DNA of 64,000 nt from the NCBI GenBank assembly GCA_960531495.1, contig OY482846.1:37996565-38060564 (forward strand), read 5' to 3'. A program made the position numbers and the translations under genes. Shown one piece after another: positions 54,741 to 64,000 of this stretch (the first letter of the stretch is position 1; every line of letters begins with the position of its first letter). The stretch is from Zeus faber. Its lineage: Eukaryota > Chordata > Actinopteri > Zeiformes > Zeidae. The notes under the pieces were generated by a model. That model ran no database searches, had not been told where the DNA came from, and saw only the letters and a program-made list of their open reading frames with translations.

Positions 54741-55796
54741 TTGGCAAAAGGACCACAAAGTAGGCCGACTCACATTATATAAACGTGTTTGTGGAAATCA
54801 CGTGTTTGCTCTCATTCAGGTTATAAAAAAAAACTAATAGAAAAAGAAAAGAAAGAAGGGGGAATTTGTTTTAGCTGCCGCTTTAAATGCACGTGCTTAG
54901 TGCCAAACCTAATTTCTTACATGACCGGGCAGGGAATCGCAAAGGCCACCTAGGACGTTAATATGGAAATTAAGGACCACTCCTCCACTCCGTCCTTCCT
55001 CCCACTCCTTTCTTTGGTTAAATATTCCATCGCTCTTGAGCACTATTCAATACTTATCCCCCTTTCTCCTTTTTCCTTTAAGGCCATGGGTCATTAGCTC
55101 ATGTGACGCCGCTTTGACAGCTTTCCTCTCCTGTTTCGGCAACGGGACACCTGGGACACATTCCTGCGGTCATCCATCCATCCCTCCATCCACCCCTTAT
55201 CCCTTTAAACTCAATGGGACGGGTGGGGGTTCTGACGGCTCCGGCAGAGAATCCGTCACCTGAAGATAGGACCATGTACTCCGATCCGACTGCATGTGTT
55301 TAACACAAGGATTCTGTAGACAGTGAGGGTGGATGAGAGAAATGTGACTTTAGGAATCAGAATCTGTTTGTTCTGACAAGGAATTTGTTGTTGTGATGAT
55401 CAGTACATGGGCGTACAGACGATTGCCATGAAAAAAGCTGAACAGTTTGAAAAAATTAAACAATAATGGACAATTTACAATAATGGCTGAATATGTGGAA
55501 GGAAATAACCAAATTTAAAATAAATAATAGTAGCCAAATGTACAACAACAACCTAATATGTGAAGAAAAAAAGCCAAATAAAAAATAAACAAAACTGGAC
55601 AAATGAAGAAAAAAAAAGCCAAATTATAAAATTGCCAAATGAGTGGAGAAAAAGTGCCAAATAAAAAAAGACAAACATACAAAAAGAGTTTAATATGTGA
55701 ATGAAAGAAACCAAATCCTCATTTTCATTTCCATCTATATGATATTTAAATGTCAAATGTTTTTTTCTGTTTTTTATCCACCACACAGACAGAAAC
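54741..55796. other. Intergenic DNA, no gene seen
   Basis: The block 54,870-55,000 is repeat-free and conserved-looking (GGACGTTAATATGGAAATTA). The rest is mixed, and 55,440-55,690 contains repeated GCCAAAT/AAAATAAA words. No gene is recognised. Confidence 0.4.
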
Positions 55797-55826
55797 AGGT
55801 GTGACTCACTATTGTGAGTCACACCT
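55797..55826. other. Perfect 13-bp hairpin with paired AP-1-like sites
   Basis: AGGTGTGACTCAC (55,797-55,809) and GTGAGTCACACCT (55,814-55,826) are exact inverted repeats with a 4-base loop. Each arm holds TGACTCA, the AP-1 consensus. Whether it is bound is unknown. Confidence 0.9.
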
Positions 55827-55871
55827 TTCCTCCTTGAAAATTTAAAAGTAATAATAATAATAAATAAATAA

Positions 55872-56155
55872 CACCGACACCAACACCAACCCTCTCCCGA
55901 TTGGCAACAGCAGCACCTCGGGGTCCCGGTGGTGGCTGCTGGGCAGAGGAGCTAGCTGCAGACGGTTACCCATCGTGGCTGTAGCATCTGCTTCTCCCCC
56001 GGTCCTCCGCCGGACCCCTACCGGACCCCTAGGTGCTGCTGTTGCCAGTCGGGAGAGGGTTGGTGTCGGGGCCGCTCCCTGGTGACTCCAGGGCTTCTTC
56101 GGACGGCGCCTCTGTGTCCCTTCCCGGTGCCGGAGAGTCCCTGCTCAGGTGCCAC
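55872..56155 (-). mobile_element. GC-rich leader of an LTR element, with inverted repeat
   Basis: Sequence downstream (minus strand) of the LTR and primer-binding site. It contains arms of about 45 bp, 55,884-55,929 and 56,021-56,067 (CACCAACCCTCTCCCGA on the left, inverted on the right), with three differences and a roughly 90-bp spacer. No coding domain follows. The element ends abruptly at about 55,872 next to AATA repeats. Confidence 0.5.
56137..56154 (-). promoter_or_regulatory. Primer-binding site
   Basis: TGGCACCTGAGCAGGGAC, one base after the LTR end on the minus strand. It differs at three of 18 positions from the site at 29,657-29,674. It resembles lysine-tRNA-type sites. Confidence 0.65.
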
Positions 56156-56458
56156 TGTGGCAGTTCTGCCAGCCACACGCCACCCAAGTGACGTTTTCAG
56201 GGCCCTCCGGCACAGAGACACAGATGGCAATTGGTTGTTGACACCAGTTTATTGTAGAGAGAGGGCTGGGTGGAATTAGCCAGGAGCAGATGGAACATGT
56301 CATGACAGGGCTCCTATCCTGAGTGTGTGTGAGGATAGGGGTTTTAAAGTGCTGCTCGTTAGCCCAACCAATGAGCAACAGGTATGCAGCCACCCTGACC
56401 CCATCATCTAGATCCAGGTTGGGTGTGGCTGCTCAAACCGTCCCGTCTCCACATCACA
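56156..56458 (-). mobile_element. LTR (about 303 bp) of an LTR retrotransposon
   Basis: On the minus strand it starts TGTGATGTGG and ends CTGCCACA. It has a TTTAAA TATA-like box (56,343-56,348) and an AATAAA signal (56,248-56,253) in the right order and spacing for U3, R and U5. It abuts directly on LINE reverse transcriptase sequence at 56,459, as if inserted into that LINE. Confidence 0.75.
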
Positions 56459-56459
56459 C

Positions 56460-56910
56460 AGACCAATTTCCAATCTTCCTTTCATGTCGAAACTACTTGA
56501 AAGGGCTGTCACTGATCAACTTACTCCGTATTTATCCAACAACAATCGCTTAGATAAATTTCAATCAAACTTCCGATCCCGTCATTGCACTGAAACTGCC
56601 TTGACCAGAGTAGTCAATGACCTACTAACTACTCTTGATTCTGACTTAAAATCATTGTAGCTGCTTCTTGACTTGAGTGCGGCTTTTGACGCTGTGGACC
56701 ACAGCATACTTCTAAGCCACTTGGAGACGCATATTGACATCCAGGAGACAGTACTTTCATGGTTTCATTCATATTTGTCAAAAATAACTCTATGTGTAAG
56801 TTACAATAATACAGGCTCTGAATTTGAAGTAAAGTTTGGTGTACCCCAGGGATTGGTCTGCATGCAAGACAGCATTTTCTTTTACCTTAGTAATATTACT
56901 CAAATCTGAC
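56460..56910 (+). pseudogene. LINE reverse transcriptase remnant
   Basis: Read across one frame from RPISNLPFMSKLLERAV (about 56,460), the blocks are LDKFQSNFRSRHCTETAL, a stop at about 56,658, LLLDLSAAFDAVDHSILL (motif A with its catalytic Asp), VLSWFHSYLS and VKFGVPQG (motif B start). Sequence stops matching after VPQG, so the FADD active-site box is deleted. It is non-functional. Confidence 0.82.
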
Positions 56911-57049
56911 ATTTCGATCATTGTGCGATGCCGAAATTGTAATCCATGCATTTGCATCCTCCAGAATTCATTGTTGTAATGTCCTTTTCTCTGGCCTTCC
57001 TAGCTGTGCTTGATAGAAGTCCTCAGCTTGTTCCGAATGATCAGCTACA

Positions 57050-57375
57050 ATCTTGACAAAAACTAAAAGATGTGATCATGTAGCACACATTCTGGCTTCT
57101 CTTCTTTGTCTCCCGTTGCAAGCGAGAGCTGACTTTCAGGTTCTTCCTTTAACTCTTAAGGCCTCACATGGACTTGCACCACGTTACTTGTCTGAGCTCA
57201 TTATACCGTATACACCAGCATGCCCTCTTTGCTCTCTCCATGCAGGTCTCCTGGTCATTCGCACAGTTAACAAAAAAATCTGTTTGTTTCAGAGCGTTTG
57301 CGCTCCGTGCCCCTTATCTCTGACCTCTCAGTGCAAGAAGCACACTCAGTGGAAATCCTTAAATCAAGACTGAAA
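57050..57375 (+). pseudogene. LINE C-terminal remnant
   Basis: A 106-codon frame starting in a KRCDHVAHIL block, then LPLTLKASHGLAPRYLSELI, the conserved C-terminal signature of CR1/L2/Rex1-like proteins (compare [20 protein letters not shown] in the minus-strand LINE at 20.6 kb). It ends with SQCKKHTQWKSLNQD. Small indels spoil the SL[R/H] region. Confidence 0.75.
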
Positions 57376-57685
57376 ACCTAACTCTACCCACTTCATTACA
57401 GCCTACCCTAGAAGAGAGAACTTAGTGGACTACATCATCTTTTCAAACACTCCTTTTACATTGATGTTTTTAATGCGGTTGTTTCCTTTCGATGATTGTT
57501 GTTTTGCTATGTGCAGGCGTCGCTCTGGCTTTATTGTTTTGCTTTGATGTTTCTGATGTTGTTGTGTTGCTGTGACTATGCTGTTTGCTTGCTGGATGTT
57601 TACTCATGTGTGTTCTTTTGATTGTGAAGCGTATCAGGACCGTGCCACATGGTGAGTCTACACTTTAAATAAAACTGATTGATTG

Positions 57686-58656
57686 CTATCTGTGCTGCAA
57701 TCTGCAAGAGGCTTGCATTTCTACTCGAGATGTTGCTCGATATACAAGAAATCTTGCTATTCCCACTAGAGATTTTGTTATGTCGACTTGGGAGTCTTTT
57801 GTCATGATGAGACACAGACTTGTTTTGCGCTGCAATACTAAACCGACCAGGGATCCTTTTTTAACATGTTTATTATTAAATTGTGATTGGGTTATCCTAT
57901 GGTTCAAGTCACATGGGGGGTGATCTGAATAACACTAGGAACGTTTGCTTTTGGAATTTGCCGTTCCATCAGTTAGTGGCAGGACTTCCCCGTTAGATTT
58001 CTTTGCTCGTGCACAGGGGCCCCCAGGGACGTTGGGCTTCTGGGGCACACCCCCCGGAAACCCTGATGGCGGATCCGGCGCTGCCCAGATCGGTATATAT
58101 TTGAGGCCTCACCTGAGCTGTTTTACAGGGTCAAACTTTTCCTGCCCCTCAAAACTCCAGACATTGGGGAGCGCCAGACATCCCATCCCAGAATAAAAGT
58201 AGCATGAAGCCGGTCCCGTATTCGCAGAGCTCATCAGGGTCCCGGCGGAGGTTGATTTCATGGCGGCAAAATATATCCCCGTTCCGTCCTTGAGAGTTTG
58301 GGGCCATTTCATCGTCTCTTTTAACTTCCTATAGCTGTATTAGATTGTTTCTTCTTTCTTCCTGTGTTAGCTCCAGATGTTCCATTGTGAGTAATTTTTA
58401 AATATAAACATGGCCTCTAGAAAAAGCGAAACAAAAACATCTATGTTCAAACGGCACAGCGCTGGACCACTGTGTCATCCATTTGGGAAATGTAAACTAT
58501 GAATGCAGCCGAGTCGTTTAGGAAAAATGTATAGGGAAATGTTTAAATAATCTTAATTCCTATTTTGTTTAATTGAATTTAAACTGGGGAAACTCATTGT
58601 TTCAGGACAAGTAAACCAGTGATTGACTAAAAATAATAACAAAATAAAATAAAATA
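57686..58656. other. Unassigned DNA, partly conserved-looking
   Basis: The block 57,960-58,320 is GC-balanced and repeat-free, with an 83-codon frame lacking domains. It may be a conserved non-coding element. No gene is recognised. Confidence 0.3.
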
Positions 58657-58664
58657 AAATTATT

Positions 58665-58714
<50 letters not shown>

Positions 58715-58756
58715 TACTACTACTACTACTACTATTACTACTACTACTACTACTAC

Positions 58757-58836
<80 letters not shown>
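58657..58836. repeat. Composite (AAT)n/(ACT)n microsatellite
   Basis: AAT, then ACT, then AAT blocks. It is similar in make-up to the 48.5-kb array. Confidence 0.96.
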
Positions 58837-58840
<4 letters not shown>

Positions 58841-58871
58841 TGTGATGAAATAAACTATTGATTACCCAAAA

Positions 58872-58950
58872 CAGTGATTCCCAACCTTTTGTCATCCACT
58901 GTTGCAAAGACATGTTTACTTTTTTCCATAGTTTTCCTTATTTAATTCAT
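58872..58950 (+). mobile_element. hAT-like transposon end fragment
   Basis: CAGTGATTCCCAACCTTTTG resembles CAGTGTTTCCCAACC-type hAT termini. Only this end is seen. Confidence 0.45.
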
Positions 58951-59084
58951 TATTGTTTTTGTCTGTCTGGTAGCCATTTCCAAGGTTTTTACAACATGGA
59001 ACACATAAAAAAATACTGTTTAATTATTTTCAACCGATGTTTGACAATTGGGAAAGTGGCAACCCCAACCTCCAGCAAACCCAG
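58951..59084. other. Intergenic DNA, no gene seen
   Basis: Short unassigned stretch. Confidence 0.4.
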
Positions 59085-59109
59085 AGGTTGGGGTTGGGGT
59101 TGGGGTTGG

Positions 59110-59164
<55 letters not shown>
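59085..59164. repeat. (TTGGGG)n joined to (TA)n
   Basis: Four GGTTGG/TTGGGG-type hexamers (59,085-59,110) pass directly into about 27 TA units. The G-rich part can form a G-quadruplex. Confidence 0.95.
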
Positions 59165-59167
<3 letters not shown>

Positions 59168-60950
59168 CTCAACCTGACTTCTTCCTGGGTGGTGGTGTTT
59201 AGACGTACCTGAGCTATCTGGGCCACGCTAAACTTTCCCTGGCCCTGTTTACTCCTCGGGCTCCCGTAATCATCACAAGACGCCAAGGAATTATTTATTC
59301 TTTTCTTAGCTTGGGTACAAACAGGATCTGCTTGTTCTCTTACCCACGCTTGTGTTCCTCTCGCTCTGTTTTTCTATCCCTCTTTTCCTGAGCATGATCC
59401 CTTATTTTTCTTTTCGGCCGGGAGAGGAAGTTTCCTCATCTGTTTGATTAGATTATCGGGCCTAGAAAACGATGCAGCTTTTTACATAATTACTTAGTAA
59501 TAATGAATGAATAATAAATGAGAATTTGTAGATTTATGAAGGGAAACTGTATCCTGAAGTTCGGTTCTGAGTCACTGAGATTCTGTTAAAAGACCGCCGT
59601 TTTCCTCATAAAAACGTTGGATGTTGGGAATACTTCGCGGTTTGTGAAAATTGACACGCCGATCGCAATATTCCATTTGGTTTGGTTTCCAGAATTTTTG
59701 TGAATATATAATACTTTTGAGAAGCTTACCACTCTGCTGCAGCTTATCGTTGTGATTAAATGCAGTTCAATGGCGAAAACGTTTAAGTGTTTAATAAATT
59801 AATTCTCCTCTCCTTACAGTCTTGCGTTTCTTGTGATATTTTTAAGTTTCATTTTAAACTGGAAGAATTAACCTCCCTTTCCCACAAGTTAATATAGGTC
59901 TCTGCGGTCCCCAAAACAGTTTTCGTTTTGCTGAAGATACCACTCAGAGTATGCACTCTTGCCATTCTAACATGCCTCGATACCATCCTATTCAAAAACG
60001 GGCTGTTTTTTTTGTGGGTGCAGCCACCCTCCTGAGTTTTCGGGTTCTGTGAGCCAATGGGGTTTGAGCTTTACTCCGGTTCCATTGTGTTCAGTCTGCA
60101 AACCAGAAATGGGAAAGAAATGCCATTGCCGCGCTTCAAGCTTGTGGAGGACACGGAGACCACACCGGGACATGGTTCGTGGGATTTTTTTGTTTCACGT
60201 AAAAGGCTGCAAAATAAAATAAATAATTACATCTGCAAGGAAAACACTCTACTCTTAATCGTTTGGTTTGGAGAAACACACAGCGCATGTGCCGCAGCCT
60301 ATAGTATCTACCGTGTACTTTTTTGAAAGAAACACACAGCAGAATCATTTCTTGAAATACTCACATTTCCCTCGTCTGCAGTTTATTTGCAGTTAGTTGG
60401 TATTAATTCCTTTTTCTTTTAAAATACCGGTTTGTTGTTTGTTGAGTCCCTCAGATGGGGGGCAGTTTTGATTCTAAAGAAACCCAACCCAGTAAGGGTT
60501 GGCTGCAAATCTGAACGGCTTATTTCACCACGTTTTCTGAAATAGCTGAAAAAAAAAACGCCTGGGTTGTCTTATTTCACAGTTTGTGTGTTAGAAGGTC
60601 CATCAGAGACCCAAATGTATGTTCACAAGCACTGAAATAGTGAGTTTTCATAATACGTCCCCTTTAAGTTTTAATTAACCACAAGATCCGATTTTGAATT
60701 TGTATAATAATATAATAATTGCTTTACGTTTCTAGGTTATGACCGAATACACTGGTTCCTTTAAATAGAAAAAAAAAAACCCTTCAGGTTCAAATGTGAG
60801 TGAATTTGAAAATTGTGATTAATTGCACGCATATCAACCCATTAATCACAATAAATGATGTTAAGGAAATTGACTCCTTGTTATCCAGTCCGACGGGGCA
60901 ACGTCTGAAGCCTATGGAAGCCGATGACCAGGGAAAGAGCCATTCCAATA
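59165..60950. other. Intergenic DNA, no gene seen
   Basis: About 1.8 kb of mixed DNA. An 89-codon plus-strand frame (60,057-60,326) has no recognised domain. No repeat family is identified. Confidence 0.4.
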
Positions 60951-61370
60951 ACAGAGAGAGAGAGAGAGAGAGCGAGGGAGAGAGAGAGAGGGAGAGACGG
61001 AGAGGTTCCTTTATTTGCAGTAAGTCATGTCACAGCAGCAGAAACTTCATTACGAAGGAACCAAAAGACAACAAAAACAGAGAGAGATGGAGAGAGCGAG
61101 AGAGAGAGCACATCCATACGTGTGTGTGCAATAACAAAAAAAAAGGCCGATGAAGCAGCGAGAGGAGGAGATGGAAGGAGAGAGAGTGTAGATGAAGGCG
61201 AAAGTTGCTCGAGCCTGCAGGGCGCGTGCGGTGAGGAACGAGTATCTCATCTATGTATGCATCTGTGTGAAGAACGATGGCAACGAGAGAGCGAAGGAGA
61301 GAGAGAGAGAGAGAGAGAGAGTGGGGGGGGGGTGAGAGAGAGAGTGGGGGGAGGGAGAGAGAGAGGGGGC
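60951..61370. repeat. Scattered (GA)n tracts
   Basis: GA-rich runs at 60,951-60,998, 61,079-61,110 and 61,286-61,370, including GAGAGAGTGGGGGGG. Arg/Glu-rich plus-strand frames and Ser/Leu-rich minus-strand frames (up to 184 codons) come from the repeat. Confidence 0.9.
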
Positions 61371-61474
61371 CATAGAGCTGCCTTCGTAGGTGCAAGATGT
61401 CCAGATGTAAATGTGCGGAGGGATTCTGTGTAGACATCTGGCTGCTGAGAGCTTGATACTCCAACACACACATA

Positions 61475-61475
61475 C

Positions 61476-61532
<57 letters not shown>
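61475..61532. repeat. (CA)n microsatellite
   Basis: About twenty-eight CA units, the source of Cys/Val repeats in minus-strand frames. Confidence 0.97.
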
Positions 61533-61536
<4 letters not shown>

Positions 61537-62900
61537 ACAACTGCGCAGAATTACATCTGAAGAACCTTTCCCTGTACTCCCCATAGATGTTGTGGCCTAA
61601 AGTTTGAGGCCGGGGTTAATTTCGATCACTTCAGGTTAACCTGAAGCTGAGACGCAGCGCGTTGGCGGGAAGGGAGGCTCCGTGGGGGAGGGTTTTTTTT
61701 TGCGCTCAAATTGCCTCAAATTTCGCCTAATTCCACCGATCCGAGACGTGATCATCTCGGGAATGTCACATCAGAAGGATGATCCGACACAGATTCCCAT
61801 TAACGCATGTTGTAAGTGCGAGGATTTCACCGTGCGCTCAGACTTGTGGCAAATCAAGTGGTTGCTCCGAGGCAATAGCGCCAATAATGAGCTTCTCATC
61901 GGGCAGCGGCATGTGGTTGCCAGCGATGGGAAAGCAAAAGGAGGCCGCCTCGTCACATGGATGGAGTTCTTAAAGCGGAACTCTGGCATTTTTTAACTCA
62001 GTCGCCTATTTTTAGATCGCTGGAGGACAACCAGACCCCGTTGGCACGGTCGGGATCGCCCCGTCGTCGTACATCCGGCGATGCAAAGGGTCCCAGCCAC
62101 CCGTTCGTATAGAACGCGGCTTTTGAAGGACCCGTGAGTTGCCGGTTCATTTCCTAAGTTGCGACTCGTTAACCAGCCAATGTGCCGATGAGTCCTGAAC
62201 CGATTGGCATTATTGACTCCAGCAATAGTCCTTCTCTCAACACCGGATACGTTTACAAGATCACGGGAGTCGGCTCCCAACGATATGATAATAAAGTTGA
62301 GGTTGAGAAATATCAGGCTTTTCCTCCCGGCAACAGGAACCGAATGAGGCGCCGGTTAGAGCGAATGTAGAAGAATGGTGAAGCTACGCTGAATGAACCT
62401 GAGACAAACCTTAGCCCCCGAAAGAGTTTTTGGTTACTTTCCAACCGCACCGGGGAAGTGTGAAGATCGTGTCAATCAGCCGGAGGTGACGGCAAAGTTA
62501 CGACTGTTTCGGTTTGGAAACATAATTGCTCTGCCTCCGGCTTTTCCGTTCTCTTTCATAACGGAAAAGCAGCGAGGGGAAGTGCGCGGTAGGTCAGCCG
62601 TTTACCCATATTTTAAAATTGCGGTCAACGTACCACACCGTTCTCCGTTGTTCAGTAATACAGACGGTTCCCCTCCCCCAGAAGAGAAAACGGCATTTTC
62701 ACCTCGCTAGCTGGGACTTTTTGGGGAGCGGGAACAATCCCAGTGGAACCATTTTGCGAACTTTGTCTCTCCTGTAAAAATAAAAAAGGTCCTACGCTAA
62801 GTCCAAATCTCCTGGGAACTAATCTACCGGTTCCTGGAAAGCCTCCATTGGTCATTCATATTCGGTAAATGAATAACAATCATTTTGTTGCTTGGGTTTT
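61533..62900. other. CpG-rich, repeat-poor DNA, no gene recognised
   Basis: Relatively GC- and CpG-rich with balanced composition. A 104-codon frame (61,682-61,996) and a 105-codon frame (62,393-62,710) are the longest. Neither shows a domain, and neither has a convincing splice context. The block 61,735-61,995 is conserved-looking. It could belong to a gene or enhancer continuing outside the window. Confidence 0.3.
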
Positions 62901-64000
62901 TGATTGACAGAAGTGTCACCTCGGCATCTCACGGACTTGCAGGACGCAAAGCGGGCGGACGCATCAGCAATAGTGAGCTTAGTGTTAAAATATCTGCCTG
63001 GCGGTAATCCAAAACCTCCAAACTAATCATTGTGCTGTGAACGCGTGTCACAGGGAATTTAGATTAAACCTCTCCGGCTTTAGAAGGACTCTTTTTTTTT
63101 TTCCCGACAAAAATTCGCCGAAGCCGTTTCCGACAAGATGTACTGTATGTTACCAAAAGATCAAACGCGCATGGAGAGTTTACGGTGAAGGACTCCAGTC
63201 CTCAGCTGAGATATGTACATTAAAGGAATTGTTTTGGTTTCTTTAAGTTTATCGCTGTTTTCCGCTCACCCTGATGGAGTATGTAGGTGGATTTCAGACT
63301 TTTACCTTTTCTCCACACCGGAGGCTCCATCCCTGCATCGGGAGCTCAATGCAAGCAATGGGGGACACATGCACAATTCATGTCAATAACCGGTGTTGCA
63401 CACAAATGTGTGACCGCTTTGTGTGAATTGTGTGACGCTGAAGATGGACAGTTTGAGAAAATCGAGTTCATAAGTATTGACATGTCAAAGAAGATGTGAC
63501 AGCGTCACTTTTTACAGATTCCCAAGCAATTCTTTCATATTTGTTTGGAATAATTGTGTTGAGATATGTGTGAGGCCATTTTACAGAAACTAGCTGTTAA
63601 CCATTTGCAGAAAATCCTGTCAAAAATATTTGTCGTTGAATGCAGTAAAGTACGCAGACTACTTATCTTTTTTTTTTTTCCTTGTGAAGTGCTGCAGTGT
63701 ACACACATATCTCTGCTGTGTTATAAATACACGGGGAAAATAGTGCCACACAAATTGGCAGGTCACCCATTTGGGTGCGACACTGGTAACACTACGGCAC
63801 AGCAAGGAGTTCATCTTGCAATTTCATAATTACGAAGCTGAACTGCTGTGGCACCTTGTTCGATTTTCCAAAGGTGGTGTGAGTTTTTGCGCTCAACGCA
63901 GATTCGTGGGTTTGTCCCATGTTGTATTTATGGTTTGTCCCCCATTTCTTGTATTGGACTCCAGATGGACGGGTGGAGTGGTCCAGCATGGAAAACAAGG
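62901..64000. other. Intergenic DNA to the window end, no gene seen
   Basis: Mixed DNA with T runs near 63,090 and 63,670. Frames up to 87 codons without domains. Confidence 0.45.

Larger units (their letters stand above)
56459..57685 (+). mobile_element. L2/CR1/Rex1-like LINE remnant
   Basis: Plus-strand RT start (56,460-56,860) joined, after a deletion, to the C-terminal part (57,050-57,375). A 3' UTR follows, with GTGAAGCGTATCAGGACCGTG and a terminal AATAAAACTGATTGATTG. The recognisable sequence begins exactly at the LTR boundary, in the NYRPISN region. Confidence 0.82.

Noticed and set aside
54045-54773. Gln/Ser-rich repeat protein of up to 242 codons
   Set aside because: An 11-bp tandem unit without stops keeps three frames open at once. 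There is no start context or domain, and a non-coding transposon encloses it.
59085-59110. Interstitial telomere
   Set aside because: The unit is TTGGGG, not the vertebrate TTAGGG, and there are only about four copies.
61030-61584. Ser/Leu- and Cys/Val-rich frames
   Set aside because: They translate the (GA)n and (CA)n tracts.

Overview
The window looks like intergenic or intronic nuclear DNA from a ray-finned (teleost) fish. Five things point that way: many decayed non-LTR retrotransposons of the L2/CR1/Rex1-like and RTE-like types, Ty3-type LTR remnants, a tRNA-headed SINE with the body typical of fish SINEs, DNA-transposon ends, and very dense di-, tri- and tetranucleotide microsatellites. 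There is no operon structure, no long intact reading frame, and no host protein-coding exon, rRNA gene or stand-alone tRNA gene that I can name. The species cannot be fixed from the sequence alone.

Layout. 1-5.3 kb is AT-rich DNA with a CpG-rich patch (about 1.0-1.5 kb), a conserved-looking non-coding block (about 2.55-2.84 kb) and polypyrimidine and GACA/ATT repeats. 5.3-7.9 kb is an internally deleted L2-type LINE on the plus strand. 8.5-19.2 kb holds two copies of an unclassified dispersed repeat rich in GACTC/GAGTC (here family A), a SINE and a SINE tail, local duplications, a 27-bp minisatellite and two conserved-looking blocks. 20.2-25.95 kb is a head-to-head pair of LINEs: a CR1/L2/Rex1-like element on the minus strand with tandem 5' monomers, then an L2-type element on the plus strand. 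26.5-32.3 kb contains two copies of an unclassified repeat (family C) around a scrambled Ty3/gypsy-type element (27,427-30,048) bounded by a 5-bp target duplication. 32.5-43 kb has another family A copy, an unexplained 119-codon reading frame, a degenerate repeat (family B), likely MITE fragments, hairpins, CpG-rich patches and microsatellites. 43.6-45.6 kb is a GC-rich block followed by an RTE-like reverse transcriptase relic. 47.1-47.6 kb is a fold-back repeat, and 48.5-49.2 kb is a composite trinucleotide microsatellite. 50-53 kb has a hAT end, another family A copy and an L2 3' end. 54.06-54.74 kb is a terminal-inverted-repeat element filled by an 11-bp minisatellite. 55.8-57.7 kb holds a perfect hairpin, an LTR with its primer-binding site, and an L2/CR1-like LINE remnant. 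58.6-64 kb is microsatellites and unassigned DNA.

The coding relics do not work together as a system. Each is a separate dead insertion with frameshifts, deletions or lost catalytic residues. The features most worth checking are the minisatellite-filled TIR element, the scrambled LTR element with matching target duplications, the multi-copy family A repeat, the two LTR elements with closely related primer-binding sites, the family C and 119-codon frames, and several perfect hairpins. All family names rest on sequence reading alone; no database search was possible.
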